A stretch of DNA of 64,000 bases from assembly GCA_019637095.1 (NCBI GenBank), contig JAHBWG010000001.1, positions 1 through 64,000 on the forward strand, given 5' to 3'. Under the pieces are notes generated by a model. It was not told the DNA's origin and did no database searches. It worked only from the letters and a program-made list of their open reading frames with translations. Origin of the DNA: Sandaracinaceae bacterium (lineage in GTDB: Bacteria; Myxococcota_A; Polyangia; Polyangiales; Sandaracinaceae). The translations under genes and the position numbers were made by a program. Below, in pieces: positions 41,285 through 49,777 of this stretch. Position 1 is the stretch's first letter. Each line of letters opens with the position of its first letter.

Positions 41285-43945
41285 ATGGCGCGCGAGCGGG
41301 TGGTCCTCATCGACGGCAGCTCGATGATCTATCGGGCGTTCTTCGCGATCCCGAGCAGCTTCCAGACGTCGCGCGGGCTGCCGACGAACGCGAGCTACGG
41401 CTTCGCGCTGATGTTCCGCAAGATCCTCGCGGGCAAGAAGCCGGCGATGGGCGCGGTGGTGTTCGACCCGCCCGGGCCGACATTCCGCGACGAGCGCTAC
41501 CCCGAGTACAAGGCGCAGCGCCCGCGCATGCCGAGCGAGCTGCGCGCGCAGCTGCCGTGGATCGACAAGATCGTCGAGGCGCACGACTTCCCGACGCTGC
41601 GCGTCGAGGGCTTCGAGGCAGACGACGTGATCGGTACGCTGACACGGCAGGCGCTCGAGCGCGGGCACGAGGTCCACATCATCAGCGCGGACAAGGACTT
41701 CGCGCAGCTCGTCGGCGACGACGTGAAGATGATCGACACGATGCGCGACGTCACCTACGACGCCGAGCTCGTGAAGAAGAAGTGGGGCGTCGCGCCGGGC
41801 TCCATCGTCGATCTCTTCGCGCTGATCGGCGACAAGGTCGACAACGTCCCGGGCGTCGCCGGCATCGGCCAGAAGGGCGCCGCGAAGCTCCTCGAGACCT
41901 ACGGCGATCTCGACGGCGTGCTCGCGCACGCGGGCGAGCTGAAGGGCAAGCAGAAGGCCGCCCTCACCGAGCACGCCGACACCGCGCGGCTCTCGCGCGA
42001 GCTCGTGCAGATCCGACAAGACGTGGAGCTGCCGCTGGCGATCGACGCGCTGGTGATCCCCGAGCCGTCGATCGAGCGCATCGACGCGCTCTACAAGGAG
42101 CTCGAGTTCTACTCGCTCTTGACCGCGGGCGACGAGGTGGAGCAGGCGGCGGAGGAGGCGGACTTCGGCGCGGTGCGCTCGATCGCCGAGCTCGAGGCGC
42201 TGCTCGCCTCGTTCGGCGAGGCGCCCGTCGCGATCTACTCGGTGAGCGAGGCGCCCTCGCCGGTGACCGGCGCGCTCGCGGGGATCGCGCTCGCGGCGAG
42301 CCCGACGCGCGCGCGCTACGTGCCGATCGCGGGCGAGGGCGGGCTCGGACGCGACGCGCTCGGCGTGCTCGCGCGCTGGCTGGCCGACCCGACGCGGCCG
42401 AAGGTCGGCCACGACCTGCGCGACCAGGAGACGCTGTGGCTCCGGCACGGCGCGCCGATCGAGGGCGCGCGCTTCGACACGCAGCTCGGCTCGTTCCTCG
42501 TCGACCCGGTGCGCATCATCCCGCACCCGCTCGAGCAGGTCGTGCGCGAGTTCCTCCATCGCCCGGTGACGACCGACAAGACGATCCTCGGCAGCGGGCA
42601 GAAGGCCAAGCGCTTCGCCGAGGTGCCGCTCGACACGCTCGCGCCGTGGGCCTGCCACCTCGTCGCGGCGATCGCGGAGCTGTGGCCGCGGGTCCGCGAG
42701 CGCGTCGACGAGGAGGGGCAGACGAAGCACCTCGCAGAGGTGGATCTGCCGCTCGCGCGCGTGCTCGCGCGGATGCAGCGCGACGGCATCCGCGTCGAGC
42801 CCGCGACGCTCGACCGGCTCGGCGTCGAGTTCGAGGCGCGCAAGGCCGAGGTCGAGGCCGAGATCTACGCGCTCGCCGGCAAGCCCTTCAACATCGGCTC
42901 CGCCAAGCAGCTCGCGTCCGTCCTGTTCGAGGACCTCGGGCTGCCCGTCATCAAGCGCACCAAGACCGGCTACTCCACCGACGCCGAGGTGCTCGAGCGC
43001 CTCGCCGATCAGGGCCACGCGATCGCCGCGCAGATCGTGAGGCAGCGCGCGCTCGCCAAGCTCATCAACACCTACACGCGCGTGCTCGCCGAGGCGGTCC
43101 ACCCCGAGACGGGCCGCGTCCACTGCACGATCCAGCAGACGACGGGGCGCTCCGGTCGGCTCATCACGACCGACCCGGATCTGCAGCGCACGCCCATCCG
43201 CACCGAGGACGGCAAGCGCATCCGCGAGGCGTTCGTGCCGCGCGAGGGCTGGGTCCTCGTGAGCGCGGACTGGAGCCAGATCGAGCTGCGGATCCTGGCG
43301 CACTTCAGCGAGGACCCGCTCTTGATGCGCTCGTTCGTCGAGGGCGTCGACGTGCACCGCCGCACCGCGAGCCAGCTCTTCGAGGTGCCCGAGGCCGAGG
43401 TCGACCCCAAGCAACGCAACGTCGGCAAGACGGTGAACTTCGCGACGATCTACGGGCAGGGCGCGACCGCGCTCGCGCAGCAGCTCGGGATCGATCGCAA
43501 GGACGCCAAGGCCTACATCGACCGCTACTTCGAGCGGTACGCGAGCGTGAAGGCGTGGGTCGATCGCACCGTCGCCGATGCGCACGTGAACAAGTACGTG
43601 GAGACGATCCTCGGCCGCCGCCGGTACGTGCCCGAGCTGTCGAGCAACAACTTCACGGACCGCAGCTACGGCGAGCGCATCGCGGCGAACACGCCGATCC
43701 AGGGGAGCGCGGCGGACCTGTGCAAGGTGGCGATGCTCCAGATCGACGCGGCGATGCGCGAGGCGAAGCTCGAGTCGAAGATGCTGCTGCAGATCCACGA
43801 CGAGCTCCTGTTCGAGTGCCCGCCGAGCGAGCTGGCGACGCTCGAGGCGATCGCGCGCGATCGCATGCAACACGCCTTGCCCCTGCGCGTGCCCCTCGTC
43901 GTCGACGTCGGCCACGGCGCGAGCTGGGCCGAGGCGAAGGAGTAG
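41285..43945 (+). CDS. polA: DNA polymerase I
   Basis: This 886-residue family A polymerase fills gaps and removes RNA primers. The N-terminal 5'-3' exonuclease is complete in appearance (VVLIDGSSMIYRAFFA, GFEADDVIGTL, SADKDFAQLV, GDKVDNVPGVAGIGQKGA). The polymerase domain has motif A SADWSQIELRILAH, motif B KTVNFATIYGQGA and motif C QIHDELLFE. The middle 3'-5' exonuclease fold seems to have lost its metal-binding acids: the first motif reads VAIYSVSEA and the second VGHDLRDQE, so proofreading is probably absent, as in Taq polymerase. A GTG one codon earlier is an equal start. The gene is single and ends at a palindrome shared with the convergent lipoprotein gene. Confidence 0.97.
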   Translation: MARERVVLIDGSSMIYRAFFAIPSSFQTSRGLPTNASYGFALMFRKILAGKKPAMGAVVFDPPGPTFRDERYPEYKAQRPRMPSELRAQLPWIDKIVEAHDFPTLRVEGFEADDVIGTLTRQALERGHEVHIISADKDFAQLVGDDVKMIDTMRDVTYDAELVKKKWGVAPGSIVDLFALIGDKVDNVPGVAGIGQKGAAKLLETYGDLDGVLAHAGELKGKQKAALTEHADTARLSRELVQIRQDVELPLAIDALVIPEPSIERIDALYKELEFYSLLTAGDEVEQAAEEADFGAVRSIAELEALLASFGEAPVAIYSVSEAPSPVTGALAGIALAASPTRARYVPIAGEGGLGRDALGVLARWLADPTRPKVGHDLRDQETLWLRHGAPIEGARFDTQLGSFLVDPVRIIPHPLEQVVREFLHRPVTTDKTILGSGQKAKRFAEVPLDTLAPWACHLVAAIAELWPRVRERVDEEGQTKHLAEVDLPLARVLARMQRDGIRVEPATLDRLGVEFEARKAEVEAEIYALAGKPFNIGSAKQLASVLFEDLGLPVIKRTKTGYSTDAEVLERLADQGHAIAAQIVRQRALAKLINTYTRVLAEAVHPETGRVHCTIQQTTGRSGRLITTDPDLQRTPIRTEDGKRIREAFVPREGWVLVSADWSQIELRILAHFSEDPLLMRSFVEGVDVHRRTASQLFEVPEAEVDPKQRNVGKTVNFATIYGQGATALAQQLGIDRKDAKAYIDRYFERYASVKAWVDRTVADAHVNKYVETILGRRRYVPELSSNNFTDRSYGERIAANTPIQGSAADLCKVAMLQIDAAMREAKLESKMLLQIHDELLFECPPSELATLEAIARDRMQHALPLRVPLVVDVGHGASWAEAKE

Positions 43946-43955
43946 CGCGCTACTC
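43940..43955. terminator. palindrome between convergent genes, likely bidirectional terminator
   Basis: GAGTAGCGCGCTACTC is a perfect 16-bp palindrome that contains the stop codons of both polA and the opposing lipoprotein gene. There is no T-tract. Confidence 0.4.
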
Positions 43956-44588
43956 GATCAGGTCGTCGGCGACGGCGCCGCCGCCGTCGTCCGCGGGCTC
44001 GTCGGCGGCGTCGGGCTCGTCGGCGGCGTCGGCCGGCGGCAGGGCATCCGCGCCGCCGTCGACGGGCGCCGGCGCCGCGGGGGCGCCGACGCGGTACGCG
44101 ACCAAGCGTTCGCCCGAGAACGCCTCGAGGGCGATGTGATCGGCGACGAGCTCGCCGACGCACGCACGCGACGCGGGCTCGAGCGCGGGGTGGGACGCGA
44201 GCCCGTCGGCGTGCCCGTCGCGATCGAACCGCACCTGCAGGGTGAACGGCTCGCCGCCGTTGCACGCGAGGGCGCGCTCGCCGATCGACGCGAAGAGCTG
44301 CTCGGCCTGCGCCACCCAGCCCGTGTCCGCGCCGCCCGGCGCGGGGGTGCACGCGCCGGACGCGCACGCGAACACACCGTCGGCTCCACAGCCGCTCGCA
44401 GCGAAGCCGCGCCACCTCCGCGAGCGCCGCCTCGTCGAAGGAGAGGCGGCGCCCAACGTCTCGGTCAGCGTCAGCTCGGCGGGGTCACAGCCGCGGTCGG
44501 CCGCGATGACGCGCGCGGCGTCGACGATGGCGGGAGCGCCGCATCCGGCGGCGAGCAGAACGAGCGAGAGCGAGGTTCGAACGATCAT
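43950..44588 (-). CDS. small lipoprotein of unknown function
   Basis: This 212-residue predicted lipoprotein has signal MIVRTSLSLVLLAAGC with lipobox LAAGC. A short Cys-containing N-terminal domain (RGCDPAELTLTETLG, CGADGVFACASGACTPAPGG) precedes a part of about 90 residues with LQVRFDRDGHADGLASHPAL, reminiscent of TonB-C/AgmX-like energy-linked lipoproteins of myxobacteria. The tail is acidic and Ala/Asp-rich (ADEPDAADEPADDGGG). It is separated by 80 bp from the next lipoprotein gene upstream on the same strand. No named family. Confidence 0.7.
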   Translation of the reverse strand: MIVRTSLSLVLLAAGCGAPAIVDAARVIAADRGCDPAELTLTETLGAASPSTRRRSRRWRGFAASGCGADGVFACASGACTPAPGGADTGWVAQAEQLFASIGERALACNGGEPFTLQVRFDRDGHADGLASHPALEPASRACVGELVADHIALEAFSGERLVAYRVGAPAAPAPVDGGADALPPADAADEPDAADEPADDGGGAVADDLIE

Positions 44589-44668
44589 CGCTCCGACGAT
44601 GTATCACGTCCCGGGCGGACGCGGATCGTCGGAGCGACGTGGAGGTGCGCGCGGCTCGCGCGCGCGGC

Positions 44669-45232
44669 TCAGAGGCAGCCGGGGTGGTACGTGATCAGCT
44701 CCTCGAGCAGGATGCGCTCGGCCGGCGTGCCGAGGCGATCGAGGAAGTCGATGATCGCGAGCGCGCCGGGGTGCTCCGTCACGCTGAGCTGGATGTCGAA
44801 GCTCTGGCGGTTCTCGCGGACGTCCCCGCTGCCCTCGTAGGTCGTCGCGGTGCCGACGCCGGGCGTCCGCGTCTCCGGCGCGTCGCTCCCGCGGACGTCG
44901 TCCGAGACGTGCACGCGCTCGACGGACCAGAGCGCGACGATCCAGTCGCCGCCGATGCGCGCGACGCCGTCGGGCGCGAACCACGCGACCGCGACGCCGT
45001 CGAACAGCTCGACGCGCACGGGGATCGCCTCGCTGACGTCCGTGCCTTGCGCCGCGAGCTCCGCCGCGGTGAACGGCACCTGCGAGACGTCCGGCAACAT
45101 GTAGAGGACCTCGGAGGTCACCCGCGCCTCGTCCACGACGAGCCGCGTCCCATGCTCCCCCACGTCCGCGCCGCACGCGGCGACGAGGGCACCCGAGAGC
45201 GCCAGCGTGATGTTCCTAATCGACGTTCGCAT
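44669..45232 (-). CDS. small lipoprotein of unknown function
   Basis: This 187-residue predicted lipoprotein starts MRTSIRNITLALSGALVAACG with lipobox VAAC. The mature part has alternating strands (VRVELFDGVAVAWFAPDG, GGDWIVALWSVERVHV) and a final helix (LAIIDFLDRLGTPAERILLEELI), and ends in CL. No known motif recognised. It diverges from 45415-45765 across a 180-bp region with a possible promoter and reads toward 43950-44588. Confidence 0.7.
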   Translation of the reverse strand: MRTSIRNITLALSGALVAACGADVGEHGTRLVVDEARVTSEVLYMLPDVSQVPFTAAELAAQGTDVSEAIPVRVELFDGVAVAWFAPDGVARIGGDWIVALWSVERVHVSDDVRGSDAPETRTPGVGTATTYEGSGDVRENRQSFDIQLSVTEHPGALAIIDFLDRLGTPAERILLEELITYHPGCL

Positions 45233-45348
45233 CCCAGCCTCCGCGGGCCGCGCATCCCGGAGCGGCCCGAGGGGAGTATGACAGAAGCCGGCGCCGAAGC
45301 GAAAGGGATCGACGAACCCGCCGGCCCGGGCACCCGAACGCGCAATAA

Positions 45349-45378
45349 GTTGCCGAACGGGCGCCCACTCCGGACAAT
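45349..45378 (+). promoter_or_regulatory. possible promoter
   Basis: TTGCCG (45349-45354), an 18-base spacer and GACAAT (45373-45378) lie in an AT-richer patch about 35 bp before the ATG of a lipoprotein gene. Match to consensus is only moderate. Confidence 0.3.
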
Positions 45379-45414
45379 TTCGTGGTAACGGTGGCCCACC
45401 GGGCCGGAGGACCC

Positions 45415-45765
45415 ATGCTGCGGAACCGAGCACTCTCGACGATCCTGGCCTCGCTGGTGTGCGCGGGCGCGCTCGCGCTCGGCGCGTGCGGCGGCGACGA
45501 AAGCCCGCGGCGCGAGACCACCTGGCAGGCGAGCGATCGGTTGCCGATCTACCGGACGCACTGGTGGTACGAGCCGAACGAGCGCGCGTGCGAGGAGGAC
45601 TCGCACTGCCGCTCGGGCGAGCGCTGCCGCACGATGCGGCTCGGCACCTGCCCCGGCTGCCCGCGCGGGGAGGACGCGCGCGTCTGCGTTCCCCGCGAGG
45701 GCAACGCGACGGCGGGCGGCGGCGGCGCGGCGACCAAGCGCGGCGGCACCACCGGGCGTCGTTGA
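45415..45765 (+). CDS. small Cys-containing lipoprotein
   Basis: This 116-residue predicted lipoprotein starts MLRNRALSTILASLVCAGALALGAC, with lipobox LGAC. GGAGG lies four bases before the ATG. The mature part contains one compact Cys motif (CEEDSHCRSGERCRTMRLGTC and on to CPGCPRG...CVPR), a single Dickkopf-like unit as seen repeated in the large lipoproteins of this window. The tail is Gly/Ala/Thr-rich. It ends at a strong hairpin shared with the convergent zinc-ribbon gene. Function unknown. Confidence 0.75.
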   Translation: MLRNRALSTILASLVCAGALALGACGGDESPRRETTWQASDRLPIYRTHWWYEPNERACEEDSHCRSGERCRTMRLGTCPGCPRGEDARVCVPREGNATAGGGGAATKRGGTTGRR

Positions 45766-45771
45766 GCGTAC

Positions 45772-45794
45772 CGAGGGGCGCGTCGCGCCCCTCG
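45772..45794. terminator. bidirectional terminator hairpin
   Basis: CGAGGGGCGC-GTC-GCGCCCCTCG is a perfect 10-bp stem with a 3-base loop. It fills the gap between two convergent genes. It lacks a T-run, as is common in very GC-rich genomes. Confidence 0.6.
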
Positions 45795-45795
45795 C

Positions 45796-46281
45796 TCAGG
45801 CGCCGCCGAGCTTGCGCTTCTCGTCGGGATCGAGCGTCCAGGGGATCGCCGGGCTCTCGGGATCGACGGGGACGCGGTGCGCGGCCTCGGGGAACGCGTG
45901 CGCCTTGGGCTCGTTCGCGCCGAGGAAGTAGACGACGCCGGACGTCGGCGCGTCGAGGCCACCGGCGAGGAACCGCTCGACCGCGTACGGCGCCACCGAG
46001 TACCAGCCGTCGCTCGCGCGGCAGAGCGGCGTACGCCCCGTGTGCTCGCAGACGATGCACCACGCGATCAGGCCGTCGCCGAACCCGAACCAGCCGCGGC
46101 CGTGGCAGCGCCCGCAGTCGACCTCGCGCTCGACGCGCTCGCGGCTCGCGACGTGCTGCGCGCGCACCTCCGCGTCGCGCCGCTCCGCCATCACCTCGGC
46201 GATCGGGCACTGGCAGTCGGGACACACCTTGGCGCGGTCGGAGATCTGCCGGCCGCAGTCGGGGCACTCGATCAGGGGCAT
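45796..46281 (-). CDS. zinc-ribbon protein
   Basis: This 161-residue cytoplasmic protein has an N-terminal zinc ribbon (CPDCGRQISDRAKVCPDCQCP, residues 6-26). A second cluster is of DnaJ type (CGRCHGRGW and CIVCEHTG, residues 56-80). The C-terminal half is unassigned (YSVAPYAVERFLAGGL, VVYFLGANEPKAHAFPEA). No signal peptide. Two zinc sites suggest a protein- or RNA-binding role. It shares its strand with the MYXO-CTERM gene upstream, 10 bp apart, and may be the last gene of that operon. Confidence 0.8.
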   Translation of the reverse strand: MPLIECPDCGRQISDRAKVCPDCQCPIAEVMAERRDAEVRAQHVASRERVEREVDCGRCHGRGWFGFGDGLIAWCIVCEHTGRTPLCRASDGWYSVAPYAVERFLAGGLDAPTSGVVYFLGANEPKAHAFPEAAHRVPVDPESPAIPWTLDPDEKRKLGGA

Positions 46282-46291
46282 GATGTCCTCG

Positions 46292-48667
46292 TCAGCGTCC
46301 GAAGCGGCGCCGCACCACGACGAGCGCGACGACTCCGAACAGGAGCAGGAGCGTCGGGGCTCGCGCCGGGCTGCTCGCGCGGCAGCTGCAGCCCTCGCCG
46401 CCCATGGGCATGCCCCCGTCGATCGGCACGCCGCCGTCGCCGCACGTCGGCATCGGCGTGCGCACGCAGTTGCCGCTCTCGCGATCGCACGCGTCCACGG
46501 TGCAGGAGTTTCCGTCGTCGCACACGTCGTCGGACATGCACACGCACTGCGAGTCGTCGTAGTCGATGTCGCCGTCGCAGTCGTTGTCGATGCCGTCGTC
46601 GCAGACCTCGCGCTGGCGGCTGTTGACCATCGGGTTGCGCTCGTCGCAGTCGCGGCCGAAGCGATCCTCGCCCTCGTCGAGGCAGTCGCCGTCGCCGTTG
46701 TCGTCGACGCCGATCCCGCACACGCCGTCCCCGTCGAGGTCGAGCAGGTAGAAGCAGTCCTCGTCCCTGGTCCCGACGCGCCCGTCGCAGTCCGCGTCGA
46801 CCGGCTCGCGGCAACGCTCCATCTGCCCGGAGTTCACCGTGCGATCGGAGTCGTTGCAGTCGAGCCCGGCGCTCTCGCCCGGGTCGTCGCAGTCGCCGTC
46901 GCCGTTGAGATCGGTGCCGATCGGGCAGAAGCCGTCGTTGTCGGCGTCGACGTCGGTGCGGCAGTACCCGGCCTCGTCGACGAGCCCGTCGAGGTCCTCG
47001 TCGACCATGTTGCGGCAGTGCTCGGGGGCGCCGGGGTACCGAACGGGAGAGGCCTCCGTCCCGAGGACCCCCTCGGTCGTGAACGGATCCTCTTCGGTCG
47101 TCCACTCGCTGAGCTCGCCGGGCTCGCCCTCGCTGTGGCAGAAGCCGTCGCCGTCACGGTCCTGTCCGGCGTGACACCAGCCGTCGCCGTCGATGTCGCG
47201 GTACGCGTCGCACTGCCCGCGCTCGGCGCCGTCGACCGAGCCGCTGCAGTTGTTGTCGACGCCGTCGTCGCAGATCTCGCGCGCCGTCGGGCGGATCTCG
47301 GGGTTGGTCTCGTCGCAGTCGCCGCGCCCGCTCTGCTCGCCGGGGCTGATGCAGAGCCCGTCGCCGTCCATGTCGGCGCCGACGTAGCAGAAGCCGTCCC
47401 CGTCGCGGTCGATGTAGATGTCGCAGTCCGGGTCGGCGAGCCCGACGAGCCCGTCGCAGTCCTCGTCCACGGTGCTGAGGCAGTCCTCCATCGCGCCCGG
47501 GTTCACGCGCGCGCTCGTGTCGTCGCAGTCGCCCTGCTCCGCGAGCTCGGCCGGCGTCAGGCAGCTCCGGCTGCCGCTCAGGTCGCGGCCGTCCGGGCAC
47601 CAGCCGTCTCCGTCGGCGTCGTAGAAGCCGCCGCAGGCCGCGGTGTCGCGGAAGTCCACGAGCCCGTTGCAGTCGTTGTCGAGCCCGTCGTCGCAGATCT
47701 CCGACGCGGCCGAGTTCACGGTCGGCTCGGTGTCGTTGCAGTCGAACCCGGCCGTCGCCTCGCCTGGATCATTGCAATTCCCGTTGCCGTTGAGGTCGCG
47801 ACCGATCGGGCAGTAGCCGTCCATGTCGGCGTCGACGTCGCTCGTGCACATCGGGTCGGCGCCGTCGGTGAGGCCGTTGCAGTTGTTGTCGAGCCCGTCG
47901 AGGCAGTTCTCGCCCGCCGCCGGGTTCACCGCCGGGTTCGTGTCGTCGCAGTCGCTGTCCGTCGTGTTCTCGCCCGCGCCCAGGCAGTTGCCGTCGCGGT
48001 TCAGATCGATCCCCATCGGACAGAAGCCGTCGCCGTCGCGATCGACGATCGACGCGCAGTCCGGATCGAACAGGGGCAGGAGGCCGTCGCAGTCGTTGTC
48101 CACGCTGTTCGTGCAGATCTCCATCGCCCCGGAGTTGGCCGCGGCGTTCATGTCGTCACAGTCGTGCGACATGCCGTCGTTCTCGCCCTCGTCGAGGCAC
48201 TGCCCGTTGCGGTTCGCGTCGCGCCCGACGCAGCAGAACTGGTCCATGTCCCCGTCGCGATCGCCCGGCGTGAACGCCGCGAAGCCGGGCCGCGTCGCGC
48301 AGGCGCACGTGCGCGGGTTCGTCATCCCTGGGCGCCACGTGCCCATCGGATCGCCGAGCTCCTGCCCGTTCGTGTAGCCGTCGCCGTCGGAGTCCGCCAT
48401 CGCGAGGGCCGCGTTCCACACGCGGCCGTTCGCGTTGAACGCCTCGCCGAAGGCGTTGAAGCACGGGCTCATGTCGCAGCCCGAGCCGCCGTCGGGGTTG
48501 TTGTGGCACGTGATGCACGGGCGCACGGTGCCGACGGTGTTCGGCGCGGTGGCGCGACACGGGATCAGGAGCGCGAACGGCTCGAACGCGCGCGCGGTCC
48601 CCGCCGTCCCGAAGAGGGCGGTGGCGAGCGCGAGAGCGGCGAGGCGCGACGACGTTCGGTGGAGCAC
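46292..48667 (-). CDS. MYXO-CTERM surface protein with temptin-like domain and MopE-type metal-binding repeats
   Basis: This 791-residue exported protein has a signal peptide (residues 1-27, ending ARA). Next comes a domain with CITCHNN (51-57, a c-heme-like CxxCH) and DSDGDGYTNGQELGDP (92-107), which resembles the temptin-like domains common in myxobacteria. About eight repeats of the MopE metal-binding motif follow (DCDD...EICDDGLDNDCDGLVD). The C-terminus is a textbook MYXO-CTERM signal: GCSCRASS, a hydrophobic helix (LLLLFGVVALVVV) and RRRFGR. It should be cleaved and displayed on the outer membrane by the myxosortase route. It is the third gene of an operon after a TPR protein and a lipoprotein. 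Confidence 0.92.
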   Translation of the reverse strand: MLHRTSSRLAALALATALFGTAGTARAFEPFALLIPCRATAPNTVGTVRPCITCHNNPDGGSGCDMSPCFNAFGEAFNANGRVWNAALAMADSDGDGYTNGQELGDPMGTWRPGMTNPRTCACATRPGFAAFTPGDRDGDMDQFCCVGRDANRNGQCLDEGENDGMSHDCDDMNAAANSGAMEICTNSVDNDCDGLLPLFDPDCASIVDRDGDGFCPMGIDLNRDGNCLGAGENTTDSDCDDTNPAVNPAAGENCLDGLDNNCNGLTDGADPMCTSDVDADMDGYCPIGRDLNGNGNCNDPGEATAGFDCNDTEPTVNSAASEICDDGLDNDCNGLVDFRDTAACGGFYDADGDGWCPDGRDLSGSRSCLTPAELAEQGDCDDTSARVNPGAMEDCLSTVDEDCDGLVGLADPDCDIYIDRDGDGFCYVGADMDGDGLCISPGEQSGRGDCDETNPEIRPTAREICDDGVDNNCSGSVDGAERGQCDAYRDIDGDGWCHAGQDRDGDGFCHSEGEPGELSEWTTEEDPFTTEGVLGTEASPVRYPGAPEHCRNMVDEDLDGLVDEAGYCRTDVDADNDGFCPIGTDLNGDGDCDDPGESAGLDCNDSDRTVNSGQMERCREPVDADCDGRVGTRDEDCFYLLDLDGDGVCGIGVDDNGDGDCLDEGEDRFGRDCDERNPMVNSRQREVCDDGIDNDCDGDIDYDDSQCVCMSDDVCDDGNSCTVDACDRESGNCVRTPMPTCGDGGVPIDGGMPMGGEGCSCRASSPARAPTLLLLFGVVALVVVRRRFGR

Positions 48668-48682
48668 GGTTCCTCGTGGGGG

Positions 48683-49777
48683 CTATGGTGCCGTGATCAA
48701 GACGCGGAGCTGATAGGGGACGATCCGATCCTCGATCGGCGCGTCGTGCTCGAGGTAGAGGTAGAACGTGGCCGCCGACAGGCCGGTCACGGTGAGCTCG
48801 GCGCAGCCGCTCACCGGGTCGGTCATCGGGCCCGCGCGGACCTCGCCCGCCGCGTTGCGAAGGACGATGTCGAACGGCGTGAGCACCGCGCTGTCGCAGA
48901 CCGAGCCATCGGTCTTGAGGATCTCGACGGTGAGCGAGGAGCCCTCGACGGGGACGCGGAACGTGAACACATCCGGGTACGTGCAAGTGTCGCCGCCGAT
49001 CGCGCCGCCGATCGTCAGCGGCGCGCCGGCGGGGAGCATCAGGAAGTTCGCCTCGATCTCGTTGTCGTTGGCCTCGATCTCGTTGGGCCGAGCGGCCGAG
49101 AGGATCTCCTGACAAGCCGTGTTGCAGTTCGCGGTGCCGTCGCAGGCCTCACCGTGCACCTTCATGCCGTCGCCGCAGTTCAGCCGGACCGCCTCGATCT
49201 GGTAGACGCCACCGCCCGGGTTCACGTCGTCGATCCCGAGGTACCAGATCCCGTCGGCAGGCGCGGTGAAGGCGAAGTGCTCGTCGCCGCCGCCGAGGCA
49301 CGCGTTGGACGAGTGCCGGCACGCGCGCGTGTCGCAGGAGGACCCCTGCGCCTGGACGAGGTAGAGGAACGGGTTGCGGTCCTGGCCCGGGGTCGCCGGG
49401 TCGGGGATGACGTGGAAGTGCCAGAGATCGCCCGCCGTCACCTCGATCGCGAGGAAGCCGTCGTTGCCCGGCGCCGTGCCGGCGCCGCAGCTCGAGATGC
49501 GGTTGAACAGATCGCGCGTGTCGACGATGAAGGGCGGGCGCGAGTCGCGCAGGATCTCGTAGCGCACCGTCGGGTCGCCGCAGCGGTCCTGCAGGAGGTT
49601 GGGCATGCCGCCGGCGTCGACGCCGGTGTCGGTCTCCTCCACGGCGCCGTCGCGCGGACCGGCGTCGCGCCCGCCGCCGCCGAGCACGGAGTCGCGGTGG
49701 TCGGGGTTGACGATGAAGCAGCCGCCGGCGCCGAGCGCCGACAGGACGAGCAGCACGCGCATCGTGGCGTCGTTCAT
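48683..49777 (-). CDS. lipoprotein of unknown function in the MYXO-CTERM operon
   Basis: This 364-residue predicted lipoprotein has lipobox GAGGC near residue 20 and a DAG-rich linker. Two beta-sandwich-like segments follow, with FLAIEVTAGDLWHFHVIPDP and DGIWYLGIDDVNPGGGVYQIEAV, then DVFTFRVPVEGSSLTVEIL and AATFYLYLEHDAP. These resemble pre-peptidase C-terminal (PPC) domains. A short internal repeat NEIEANDNEIEAN lies between them, and a Cys-rich patch (CGDGMKVHGEACDGTANC) is of the DUF4215 type. The ATG overlaps the upstream stop by one base (TGATG), so it is coupled to 49777-50586. Confidence 0.8.
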   Translation of the reverse strand: MNDATMRVLLVLSALGAGGCFIVNPDHRDSVLGGGGRDAGPRDGAVEETDTGVDAGGMPNLLQDRCGDPTVRYEILRDSRPPFIVDTRDLFNRISSCGAGTAPGNDGFLAIEVTAGDLWHFHVIPDPATPGQDRNPFLYLVQAQGSSCDTRACRHSSNACLGGGDEHFAFTAPADGIWYLGIDDVNPGGGVYQIEAVRLNCGDGMKVHGEACDGTANCNTACQEILSAARPNEIEANDNEIEANFLMLPAGAPLTIGGAIGGDTCTYPDVFTFRVPVEGSSLTVEILKTDGSVCDSAVLTPFDIVLRNAAGEVRAGPMTDPVSGCAELTVTGLSAATFYLYLEHDAPIEDRIVPYQLRVLITAP

